Source: Sulfurovum sp. (GTDB lineage: Bacteria > Campylobacterota > Campylobacteria > Campylobacterales > Sulfurovaceae). Taken from it: a stretch of 15,257 nucleotides of DNA. Made by a program: the position numbers and the translations under genes. Of the stretch, positions 8,184 to 15,257 are shown one piece after another. How positions within the stretch are numbered: the first letter of the stretch is position 1; each line of letters starts with the position of its first letter. The DNA is taken from NCBI GenBank assembly GCA_027046415.1, contig JALTYW010000095.1, positions 1-15,257 on the forward strand, written 5' to 3'. Below the pieces are notes generated by a model. It was not told the DNA's origin and made no database searches. It saw only the letters and a program-made list of their open reading frames with translations.

Positions 8184-9621
8184 GACACGCTCCCAAACTG
8201 TATATCTTTGCCGCAAGTCTCTTTAGCCAAATTCTATGATGTCCTTTGATAAAGAGCAGATCTCCATCGCCAATATCGTTCAAGAGCGCTGCTTCTATCT
8301 CTTCAAAACACTCACCGTGCCCCGCCAGTATAGAAGGGTCCTTCAAGGCTTCATGTAGAGGTTTTGCAAAAAAACCTACCGTATAGAGCCGTTCAACACC
8401 TGCGGCTTCTATCATCGGTGCCAAATCTTCATGTGCCTGCGGTGAGAGTGCACCGATATTAAGCATATTGCCTATGACTGCGATCTTTTTCCCGCCCTCC
8501 AGCGGTGAAAGTCTGGACAGGTCCTTCAATGCGGAAGCATAGCTCAAAATAGACGCTCTGTGGCTATGGTCGTAAAAAAGAAATGTTTTGTCTGGAGATT
8601 CAATACGGGTCAAACGTCCCATGGTCTCGTAGGATCGAAAATACTGAAATGCCTTTGCCGCTTTTTGGACATCATATCCAAGACGTTTCACTACCAGCAA
8701 AGGGGCAAGACTGCTTAGTGGTGCATGTTCTCCCAAGACAGGAAGTGTGTAGTTTACCGGCTCACCATCAATTTCGGATGCAACATGCCATAACAACGCT
8801 TTCTCATCAAATACCGCATTCAAAAGACGTGCATGCGCATGCGGTGTCGAACCGAACGTAATGATGTTGACATACTTTTGCACATAGATGGCTTCTCTGA
8901 GTCTGTCATACGCAGGGCTGTCAGCATTGAGAATACACAATCCTTTTTCATGAAGCCCATCAATGATCCCTGCTTTGTCAACAATGAGATTTTCCAACGA
9001 GCCGTGCGTACTCAAATGCTCATATCCCACTTCTGTAATGACACATATATCCGGCTGGACAAGCCTGCTGCGTGTTTTTCCGACACCCCTGTTTGCAACA
9101 GATGCTTCGACGATCTCTACCTTGTCATGACACCCTATACTTGCAAGAGAAGATAAAATGGGGACATTCAAATTTGCGCTATCACGTGTTGCATGTACAT
9201 CTGTCTGTTCAGATAGCAGATGATACAGCATATGTTTAAAACCCGTTTTTCCTTCCGTACCTGTCACAAGAACACGGCGTGCCTGACTTTTGTCACGTAC
9301 ATAAAAGGCCATCTTCTTAAGCGCCTCGTATGCATCAGAAACAAGAAGTACAGGATGGTTCAAACCTTTTGCATGCGACTCATCAGTCACTACAGCTGCC
9401 AAGGCGCCTTTGGCAAAGATCGTTTCAAGTTTGTCTTCTGTAAAGGGTACTTTACTCCCCCACTGATCGGGACGTGTCGTAAAACAGAGATCCCCCTCCT
9501 CCAAACGATTGATATTCACTCTCACACCATAAAACGCAATATTTCGATCAAGATTCAACCATTTACCGCCTGTGACACGGGCAATATCCCATGCACGTAA
9601 ACATATTGGCTTCCGATCCAT
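8170..9621 (-). CDS. Second MurF-like amide ligase
   Basis: This is a 483-residue stand-alone Mur ligase, close to normal MurF length. The N-terminal domain has VTGGKWLNL and EEGDLCF near 16-47. The P-loop is VTGTEGKTG at 119-127, followed by DICVITEVGYEHLSTHG (191-207), K216 at the carbamylated-lysine position, and FYDHSHR in the C-terminal domain. It shares the unusual GKTGFK and Y-D-x-SHR signatures with the fused ligase across the locus, so the two are paralogues rather than housekeeping MurF. An AAAGGG ribosome site lies 5 nt before the ATG. Family chemistry is ATP-dependent amide bond formation. Pairing with a CapA-like gene parallels CapB/CapA of poly-gamma-glutamate synthesis and also recalls the Mur-like half of cyanophycin synthetase. 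The actual substrate is not evident, and cell-wall murF function is unlikely in this context. Confidence 0.87.
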   Translation of the reverse strand: MDRKPICLRAWDIARVTGGKWLNLDRNIAFYGVRVNINRLEEGDLCFTTRPDQWGSKVPFTEDKLETIFAKGALAAVVTDESHAKGLNHPVLLVSDAYEALKKMAFYVRDKSQARRVLVTGTEGKTGFKHMLYHLLSEQTDVHATRDSANLNVPILSSLASIGCHDKVEIVEASVANRGVGKTRSRLVQPDICVITEVGYEHLSTHGSLENLIVDKAGIIDGLHEKGLCILNADSPAYDRLREAIYVQKYVNIITFGSTPHAHARLLNAVFDEKALLWHVASEIDGEPVNYTLPVLGEHAPLSSLAPLLVVKRLGYDVQKAAKAFQYFRSYETMGRLTRIESPDKTFLFYDHSHRASILSYASALKDLSRLSPLEGGKKIAVIGNMLNIGALSPQAHEDLAPMIEAAGVERLYTVGFFAKPLHEALKDPSILAGHGECFEEIEAALLNDIGDGDLLFIKGHHRIWLKRLAAKIYSLGACHEVR

Positions 9622-9658
9622 TTATACCCTTTTAACTTTATATATGGTGTAATGACAT

Positions 9659-9687
9659 ATTATAGTCTAATTCACAAAATCAGTCCA
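9659..9687 (-). promoter_or_regulatory. Sigma-70-like promoter for the Mur ligase-capA operon
   Basis: On the minus strand a perfect TATAAT (9659-9664) lies 17 nt from TGGACT (9682-9687; 4 of 6 match to TTGACA). Transcription would start near 9652, giving a leader of about 30 nt that includes the AAAGGG ribosome site. Confidence 0.6.
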
Positions 9688-9781
9688 TCTATTCTCTAAA
9701 GAGCACCATACAAATTATCTTCCTACAAACAACTTTGAGATAAGATATACAAAAAGGTACCGAATATACAGGGGTTAGAGC

Positions 9782-10159
9782 ATGAAGATAAGAGTATATT
9801 ATGAAGACACAGACGCAGGTGGAATCGTCTACCATTCACGGTACATCAATTTTTGTGAAAGAGCAAGAAGCGAGCACTTTTTTGCTCAGGGCGTGATGCC
9901 AGGCGATGGGGAAAAAAGCGGATTTGTGGTACGCAACATCACTGCGAAGTTTCTTGCTACAGCTAAACTTGGTGATATGCTTGAAGTAAAAACTGCCATA
10001 AAGATGCTCAAAAACTCCTCTGTTGTCCTGCGACAAGAGGTCTTTAGGGAGAGTACATGCCTTTTTGGTATGGATGTGGTGCTTGTTTACATTGAAAAGG
10101 GAAAGCCCAAACGCATTCCCGAACGCTTCAAAAGGCTTGTTGAAGGTTTTAGCGCTTAA
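9782..10159 (+). CDS. ybgC: YbgC-type acyl-CoA thioesterase (hotdog fold)
   Basis: This is a 125-residue hotdog-fold protein of typical YbgC/4-hydroxybenzoyl-CoA thioesterase length. The signature YEDTDAGGIVYHSRY starts at residue 7, with D11 as the expected catalytic aspartate and H18 following; NFCERAR comes next. The family hydrolyses short- or longer-chain acyl-CoA or acyl-ACP thioesters in the cytoplasm and in many Gram-negatives is linked to envelope or Tol-Pal functions. AGGGG lies 7 nt before the ATG. It is divergent from the Mur ligase gene and its last 11 nt overlap the convergent patatin gene. No tol or pal genes are adjacent, so an envelope role is not shown by context. Confidence 0.9.
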   Translation: MKIRVYYEDTDAGGIVYHSRYINFCERARSEHFFAQGVMPGDGEKSGFVVRNITAKFLATAKLGDMLEVKTAIKMLKNSSVVLRQEVFRESTCLFGMDVVLVYIEKGKPKRIPERFKRLVEGFSA

Positions 10160-12287
10160 GCCAATAGATCAGGCTCGGGATATTTTCGATACCAAAATAG
10201 AGGTAGTTGTTGTCGACCTGGTCGCCATGCCTTCTAACGTAAGTGACACGGAAAATGTCCATAAGATCGATATAGGTGTTGAAACCGTAGGCATTGTCAC
10301 GCTCGAAGAACTTTCCTTCCACATTGCCAAAACCACTTATCCCGCCTCCAAATGTCACAAAGTCGTTATAGTCTGCAAAGGCATTGACATCCACACGTAA
10401 GATGTCACCTTTGGTGTCATGAAAGTTGTATGAGGGTTTAAACTCCAAACCATCCAAAACTCCCATTTTATGGTACCAGTAGGCTTCATACGCCAAACTG
10501 AGCCCGCCATTGGTCATATCGACGGAGATCTCCGTCGGTACAAAGCGTACAAGATTTCTTAACTGTTCATCCCCTTCATCATGCGGTGCATTGAGCGGCA
10601 GAATGTCCCATCCATGCCTCTCTTTCAAAAATCCGGAACCAAACCATGCTCCTACACTCACCCCTGTAGCAATGGTGCTATACTCCGGATAGACGTTTGC
10701 ACGCGCATTTTCCAGTGTGGTGATACGGTTTACCACGTACCTAAGCGGCCGTTTTGCCCAATGATCTATGTCTCTTCTTGCATAGGCAAGAAATGATTTT
10801 TTGCCTACTGGAAGGTAACGCATATTGAGCTTTGACAAAAATGTTTTGAACGCATCGGTATCATAGCGTTTTGCATCAGGCTTTTTAAGATCGAATGCAT
10901 AGTAGATGGCAGCATAGCGGTTATTGCGATCAGGTGTACCAAGCTTGAACTCGGTTGCTTTGAAAAATTTGTAAGCAGTAAATGCCTCTTTGTTCTTGTC
11001 GATACCAAGCTTTTTCATCACAAAATCCATCGCTTCTGTCTGGGAAAGATTGCCAAGCATGCCCCTCTTTCTCAGCTTCAAAGCAAGATGGTAAATAGCA
11101 TCGTACACACCGACATGATAGTCATAGAGACGGAAATTTTTGTCCAGAAATGCACCAAAATGCTCAAGGAATCCGGCAGTGAGCGGATGGTAACGTGAAG
11201 AGAGGATCAGTTTGCGCTCAGGGTGCCCTCTGAAGTAGAGATTGATCGCCTGATAGAGTTTCATCTGCTGGAAAATCTCGACTGAGTTTGAAAGCGGCCC
11301 AGCACTGGAGCTTAAGAAACCAACAGGAGATTCTTCTTTTTCTTCCTCTTTGAGAGGCGGTTCTTTTCTCATATTGCTCGGATCCATAAAAATAAACAGG
11401 TTTGCTTCGGGGTTGAGTTCTGTAGCAAGCTGCAGCGGAATGTTGTCGTAGGCTCCGCCATCGATGAAATAGTTTTTACGCACTTTCCCTTTGTAGGCAT
11501 ACTCCAGCTTTATCTGCTGAAAGGCACCCGGAAAGGCAGAGGAGGCAAACAGCACATCAATGATCTTGGTATAGTCTTTTTCAATCCCGGGAATAGAGAT
11601 GTAGAAGTTTGTACTTTCATCAGGCATTGTTTTGTTTCGGATCACTACCCTGCCATGCTCAATAGCAAACGTAAACGGTACGGAGAAGTTCTGATTTTTG
11701 ATCTTGATGCCCTGAAACTCTTCGATGATCGGTGTTACCTTTGTCACGGCAAATCCTATAGGTACTTCACAACCCTCTTCAAACACCGGTTTGCCAAGAT
11801 GATCCATGATCTCTGCTGCTTTGTGCCGAAGTTCTTTTCGGGTAAAGAGTGTACTTTTGTTGGTTGTACTTTTACCCTTGATAACCAGATCTTCAATACC
11901 AAGATTGACCCACGTCTCATAAAAGAGGTTGTCTTCTACACTGTTCTGATAGGGAATGCTCTCTTTTTGACACCAATACATCGCGGTAAGCAGAGCATTG
12001 ATAGAGCCGGCAGAGGCACCCGTAACAGAACGCAATTCCGGTTTAAGTTCCGTATTGTTTGCCTTGATCTTGCGCAACGCCCGTATGGTTGCCCAATTGT
12101 ACCCTGCCTCATACGCACCGAGACTCACACCACCGCTGATGACCATGGAAAAATCCACATTTTTAGATGCTGAGAGATTACCATCTTCTCTCTCTGTAGC
12201 ATTGACTCCTGAGAATGCCAGAACAAACACCGTCAACACATGCAAAACTTTTTTGCTACACTGTGTATTGAAACTACCGATATGCAC
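10149..12287 (-). CDS. Secreted patatin-like phospholipase with beta-rich C-terminal domain
   Basis: This is a 712-residue protein starting at GTG (12285-12287), supported by a strong AGGAG 6 nt upstream and by a signal peptide (VLHVLTVFVLAFSGVNA, to about residue 30). The patatin domain spans about 45-350: oxyanion segment SGGVSLGAYEAG at 51-62, nucleophile GASAG with S92, ASSAFPGAF near 248-256, and catalytic DGG with D276. These give the Ser-Asp dyad of lipid acyl hydrolases. The middle region (about 380-540) is helical and unassigned. The last about 170 residues alternate polar and aromatic residues and look like a small beta-barrel or surface domain, although the C-terminus lacks the usual terminal Phe. 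A role at the outer membrane on phospholipids is inferred. It is transcribed divergently from the neighbouring barrel gene. Confidence 0.88.
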   Translation of the reverse strand: MHIGSFNTQCSKKVLHVLTVFVLAFSGVNATEREDGNLSASKNVDFSMVISGGVSLGAYEAGYNWATIRALRKIKANNTELKPELRSVTGASAGSINALLTAMYWCQKESIPYQNSVEDNLFYETWVNLGIEDLVIKGKSTTNKSTLFTRKELRHKAAEIMDHLGKPVFEEGCEVPIGFAVTKVTPIIEEFQGIKIKNQNFSVPFTFAIEHGRVVIRNKTMPDESTNFYISIPGIEKDYTKIIDVLFASSAFPGAFQQIKLEYAYKGKVRKNYFIDGGAYDNIPLQLATELNPEANLFIFMDPSNMRKEPPLKEEEKEESPVGFLSSSAGPLSNSVEIFQQMKLYQAINLYFRGHPERKLILSSRYHPLTAGFLEHFGAFLDKNFRLYDYHVGVYDAIYHLALKLRKRGMLGNLSQTEAMDFVMKKLGIDKNKEAFTAYKFFKATEFKLGTPDRNNRYAAIYYAFDLKKPDAKRYDTDAFKTFLSKLNMRYLPVGKKSFLAYARRDIDHWAKRPLRYVVNRITTLENARANVYPEYSTIATGVSVGAWFGSGFLKERHGWDILPLNAPHDEGDEQLRNLVRFVPTEISVDMTNGGLSLAYEAYWYHKMGVLDGLEFKPSYNFHDTKGDILRVDVNAFADYNDFVTFGGGISGFGNVEGKFFERDNAYGFNTYIDLMDIFRVTYVRRHGDQVDNNYLYFGIENIPSLIYWLKR

Positions 12288-12316
12288 ACCCTTCTCCTCT
12301 ATATTTCAACTACTGC

Positions 12317-12322
12317 ATTATA
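12317..12322 (-). promoter_or_regulatory. Candidate -10 box for the patatin-like gene
   Basis: A perfect TATAAT on the minus strand lies about 30 nt before the GTG start. No convincing -35 is present, but the upstream DNA is rich in T and A, which is common for promoters in Campylobacterota. Confidence 0.35.
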
Positions 12323-12383
12323 TCTGCATTTTTCAAAAACTTATTTTTAGAACCAAAAAACACATACCGGTTTTTACTCTCTG

Positions 12384-12411
12384 TTAACCTTCTTGATAGT
12401 CCAATTATATT
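12384..12411 (+). promoter_or_regulatory. Candidate promoter for the MipA/OmpV-like gene
   Basis: TTAACC (12384-12389) and TATATT (12406-12411) are separated by 16 nt in an AT-rich stretch, leaving a leader of about 30 nt to the ATG at 12450. The match to consensus is moderate (4 of 6 and 5 of 6). Confidence 0.3.
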
Positions 12412-12449
12412 AAAATACATACAATTTATTTTTATGTAAGGTTCAGTTC

Positions 12450-13758
12450 ATGATAAAAAATGTTTCTCTTTTGGCACTTGTGTGTACTTATGTTTTTTCA
12501 CAAACCCCTGACATACCGGTAGAGACAGGATACAATGAACCCGTTTGGGGAGCTGGTGTCGCTTTTAGAAATACCAATGTTCCCTACAGTACCCCCCTTT
12601 GCTACAGAAGAGGATGAGCGCACATCCAGTTTCATTCCTCTCTTTTACTATCAGGGAGAACACTTCTATCTTGACGGTACCGAGTTTGGATACCGTGTAG
12701 ACCTTACCTCCAACTTCAGTGCAGCACTCTTTACAAGACTGCGCATGGCAGATTTTCCGGAAGACAGACAAAACGAATTTCAAGAGGACGGATATGCCCC
12801 TGGGGTTCAACTAAGATACCAACTCAGCCCTACACAGAAAATAGAGCTGGAGGCAATGAATGACGGTGACGGAAACGGATATGCAAATTTGACATACGCC
12901 CAAAACTTTTCATGGGATGATCTTGAACTAATACCCTATGCAACAGCAACCTATAAAAGTGCCGATTTCAACACAAAATATTATGGTCTTGACCAACAAT
13001 CACTTGATGGAGGGATAGATCTGAGTGCCGGTGTAGATGCATGGTATCATGTCATCAGCAACTTCTATCTGTACGGAAAAGCCCAGTTCAAACTTCTCAA
13101 CTCAGGTGCGACAGAGAGTCGTTTTCTCTCAGCCGATTCACAAAATGAGTTCTGGCTTGGGTTTGCATTCAGAAATGACAAAAGTCAAATGCGCCAAACC
13201 AATTTAAAAAGCAAGCCCTATGTCAGGCTTGCTTATGGTTTTGCAACAACAGCCAACCTGGGTGAGATCATTGTAGGTGATACCATTCCCGACAAATTTC
13301 ATAACCATATGACCTCTCTCTTTTACGGACACCCCGTTTCCGATACACTCTTCAGCCTGCCTATGCCGGTCTACTTGACACCCGGTGTCGTCTGGCACCA
13401 GTCATCAGAAGTACAGGATGACAGTTTTGAGTTTATTTTGGCATTTAAAACATACTATACCCTTCCTATTCCATGGCGAATCAGGCTGGGAGTCGCAGAA
13501 GGGCTTTCCTATGTGACAGACATCACCTACATTGAAGCTATTGATATGGATCCGGGAACAAAGTCGAGCAAACTGCTCTACCATCTTGGTTTTTCTGTCG
13601 ACCTGAACCTTGGAGACATCTTCAGTGACAGTCTCAAAGATCTTTGGCTTGGCTACGATATCCACCACCGTTCAGCCGTATTCGAATCGGCTTCACAATT
13701 TGGACGTTTCAAGGGTGGAAGCAACTACAATACTGTCTATTTGCAGTATCACTTCTAA
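12450..13758 (+). CDS. MipA/OmpV-like outer-membrane barrel protein, interrupted by a frameshift
   Basis: The gene starts at ATG 12450 (AAGG 8 nt upstream) with a signal peptide MIKNVSLLALVCTYVFS and the family-like segment VWGAGVAFRNTNVPYST. That frame stops at TGA 12615-12617 after 55 codons. The rest of the protein (EEDERTSSFIPLFYYQG onward) continues in the +1 frame from the run of six C at 12592-12597 to TAA at 13756-13758. With five C the product would be one protein of about 435 residues. The C-terminus YLQYHF ends in Phe, as expected for BAM-dependent barrels. The N-half resembles MipA/OmpV; the C-half ends with an HHRSAV segment and GGSNYNT that faintly recall PagL-type lipid A deacylases (uncertain). 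The ATG at 12535 in the downstream frame would lack a signal peptide, so it is unlikely to be the true start. Confidence 0.75.
12592..12597 (+). other. Six-C homopolymer at the frameshift point
   Basis: The run A-CCCCCC-TTT is where the signal-peptide frame and the barrel frame meet. Removing one C joins them as YST-PFAT-EEDER. It may be a sequencing or assembly error, a mutation, or a slippage switch. Confidence 0.7.
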
Positions 13759-14660
13759 TCATTCTTAACGATACAAAGCGGGTCGAAACTGTAAGAAGCA
13801 CCGTTCCAGTATACCTGCTTTGCATGCAGAATCCCATTGATTAGCTCATACACCCATGCCCCTTCATGCCCCTCCATTGTCGCACTGCCTGCACAATAAA
13901 GCGGTATTTTCGTTTCCGGTACATCAACTCTATACGTGCGGTGAATATGCCCAAAAAGTATAGCACCCTTTTCAATATTAGCGCATGCTCTTAGAAAATC
14001 GTCGGCATTGTGCAGACCATGCAATCTCCTGTCCGGCTCTCCATTAGCAAGCCGTGGGGCATAGTGTGTAATAACAAACAAGAAACGCCCTTGAATACGT
14101 TCATCTTCAAGCATCTCTGAGAAGGCTTCAAGCTGTACCGTTGGAATATGCCCATCAGAGCGCCATGGCCATGGATTTGGCTTTGAACTGTTAAGTGCGA
14201 TGATTGCAATGTCATCACCAACAAGCCGCACCAGAGGGAAATGCCCTCCTCTGCAATACTCCGGAAGATCGTTTTGCAAAACAGAACAGAAATGAGCAGC
14301 AAAACGGTAGTGGCTGTTTCCTTCATGTACATAGATGTCATGGTTCCCCGGTATCGTCAAATAACGCTGTGGAGGATCCATAAGCGGTGCCATCAGCTCC
14401 CGTGCCAGTTCAAGTTCATGCTCCAGCCCCAGTGCAGTATAGTCCCCGGTATTGATAACAATATCGATGTCATTCTCTTCTTTGAAGCGCACCATCGCAC
14501 GCATCTTCTCTTCGACATCATCAAAATACTTCGCTCTGCCCCGAAGAAGATTGATGGCACCTATGCCCCGTTTGCTAAACCATTTTTTCCATCCCATGTG
14601 CCGCACCATGGCACTGACATGGATATCACTAAAGTGCAGAATACGTATTGGTTTGCCCAT
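13755..14660 (-). CDS. Calcineurin-like metallophosphoesterase
   Basis: This is a 301-residue protein with every metallophosphoesterase block: SDIH (D12, H14), TGDYT (D73), GNHDIY (105-110), THYAP with H199, and GHIHRTYR (237-244). These form a dinuclear metal centre that hydrolyses phosphomono- or diesters; the family includes cyclic-nucleotide, UDP-diacylglucosamine and other phosphoesterases. No signal peptide is seen, so it is cytoplasmic. Its ATG overlaps the stop of the upstream lipoprotein gene as TAATG, implying translational coupling. The 3' end overlaps the convergent barrel gene by 4 nt. The substrate cannot be assigned from sequence alone. Confidence 0.88.
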   Translation of the reverse strand: MGKPIRILHFSDIHVSAMVRHMGWKKWFSKRGIGAINLLRGRAKYFDDVEEKMRAMVRFKEENDIDIVINTGDYTALGLEHELELARELMAPLMDPPQRYLTIPGNHDIYVHEGNSHYRFAAHFCSVLQNDLPEYCRGGHFPLVRLVGDDIAIIALNSSKPNPWPWRSDGHIPTVQLEAFSEMLEDERIQGRFLFVITHYAPRLANGEPDRRLHGLHNADDFLRACANIEKGAILFGHIHRTYRVDVPETKIPLYCAGSATMEGHEGAWVYELINGILHAKQVYWNGASYSFDPLCIVKND

Positions 14661-15175
14661 TAAATATCTTTAAGCATTTTTTTGATCGCATATGTCAGCC
14701 TCTCTCTTTTTTGCGCTTCGGGCAGAGACTTGATTTCACCCTCGGCAGTGGAAAGACGCAGGATGGCACCGCTCTGGGCATCTACAAGCATCAGCAGCAT
14801 CGCAGCCTCCGGTCTCTTTTTCACGATCGTCTTTCCTTCATCATTGAGCTCCTGCATCACAGTACTACTCTCTTTGCCACCAAGGTATGCAACATAGAAA
14901 TCAGGGTGTTTCGCTACCGGTTTTTTTCCTTTTTTCTGCAGTTCATCATTGATAATCTGTTCAATCGTTTCCGCAATCTTTCCATCCAACTCTTTCAATT
15001 TACCCCTGCTGTCTTCTTCTACCACACCACTTCCGTCAAGGAACTGATAGGTTTTATAGCCCTTAAGATTTGCTTTTTCACTGGTTACATTCTCCACTTT
15101 GATATCACTGGTGGAGACACACCCGCTCATACCGATCATTGCGGCAAGTGCCAAACCTGTCATTATCTTTTTCAT
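14660..15175 (-). CDS. DUF4136-family lipoprotein
   Basis: This is a 171-residue protein with a lipoprotein signal peptide and lipobox MSGC, putting the lipidated Cys at residue 19. The following Val-Ser-Thr lacks the Asp +2 retention signal, so outer-membrane sorting is expected. The mature part has the DUF4136 pattern: YKTYQFL near 41-47, an IAETIEQIINDELQKKGKK helix, PDFYVAYLG, LMLVDAQSGAILRLSTAEG, and a final helix ending KKMLKDI. The molecular role of the family is unknown. AAGGA lies 7 nt before the ATG. It is the first complete gene of a minus-strand operon with the downstream phosphoesterase and is probably preceded by another gene that ends 24 nt upstream. Confidence 0.85.
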   Translation of the reverse strand: MKKIMTGLALAAMIGMSGCVSTSDIKVENVTSEKANLKGYKTYQFLDGSGVVEEDSRGKLKELDGKIAETIEQIINDELQKKGKKPVAKHPDFYVAYLGGKESSTVMQELNDEGKTIVKKRPEAAMLLMLVDAQSGAILRLSTAEGEIKSLPEAQKRERLTYAIKKMLKDI

Positions 15176-15199
15176 TTTATTATCCTTTTATAATACTAA

Positions 15200-15257
15200 T
15201 TATCGGCCATAGATGGTGATCTTTTTGACAAAGGCCTTTGCCCCGCCTGTTGTGTTT
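15200..15257 (-). CDS. C-terminal end of an unidentified minus-strand gene (partial)
   Basis: Reading the minus strand from the window edge, one frame stays open for 19 codons and ends with TAA at 15200-15202; the visible residues are NTTGGAKAFVKKITIYGR. It ends 24 nt before the lipoprotein ATG, a typical intra-operon spacing. The piece is too short to assign a family or to be certain it is coding. Confidence 0.4.
   Translation of the reverse strand, partial: NTTGGAKAFVKKITIYGR

Noticed and set aside
13209..13234. Perfect 9-bp inverted repeat AAGCAAGCC with an 8-nt loop
   Set aside because: It lies inside the barrel coding sequence, has no following U tract, and is explained as chance within coding DNA.
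14648..15193. Plus-strand open frame of 181 codons opposite the lipoprotein gene
   Set aside because: The minus-strand product has a lipobox, a DUF4136 pattern and a ribosome site; the plus-strand frame has none.

Overview
The window looks like a chromosomal segment of a mesophilic, moderately AT-rich Gram-negative bacterium, most likely a Campylobacterota (Epsilonproteobacteria) member of the Sulfurovum/Sulfurimonas type. That placement is inference from gene style: a YbgC-type thioesterase, an OmpV/MipA-like barrel ending in Phe, a DUF4136 lipoprotein and tightly packed overlapping genes. No rRNA, tRNA, insertion sequence, CRISPR array or phage gene was seen.

Left half (1-9621) is an unusual accessory locus. 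A forward, very tightly coupled operon encodes (i) the 3' end of an extremely acidic Asp-X repeat protein (D-T, then D-S, then D/N/E-rich); (ii) a MurF-like amide ligase fused to a DUF2156 / LPG-synthase-C type aminoacyl-transferase-like domain; (iii) a 1023-residue protein combining an AMMECR1-like N-terminus (tentative), an alpha/alpha-toroid, a Hanks-type Ser/Thr kinase and Sel1-like repeats; and (iv) a secreted HExxH metalloprotease of the MXAN_6640 type. Facing it on the minus strand, and overlapping at the 3' end, are a second MurF-like ligase and a CapA (poly-gamma-glutamate type) metallophosphatase-like protein, themselves overlapping and with a good sigma-70-like promoter. Two Mur-type ligases plus CapA recall poly-gamma-glutamate or cyanophycin chemistry. 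The adjacent Asp/Ser-rich polypeptide, kinase, aminoacyl-transferase-like domain and exported protease suggest a system that modifies an acidic protein scaffold. This reading is a hypothesis; I do not recognise a described system with this composition.

Right half (9622-15257) is more ordinary. It holds a YbgC thioesterase, a secreted patatin-like phospholipase with a GTG start, a divergent outer-membrane barrel gene interrupted by a frameshift at a run of six C, and a minus-strand operon of a DUF4136 lipoprotein followed by a cytoplasmic calcineurin-like phosphoesterase. The last 58 bases probably hold the end of another minus-strand gene. All three convergent gene pairs in the window overlap at their 3' ends (28, 11 and 4 bases), so there is no room for classical intergenic terminators between them.
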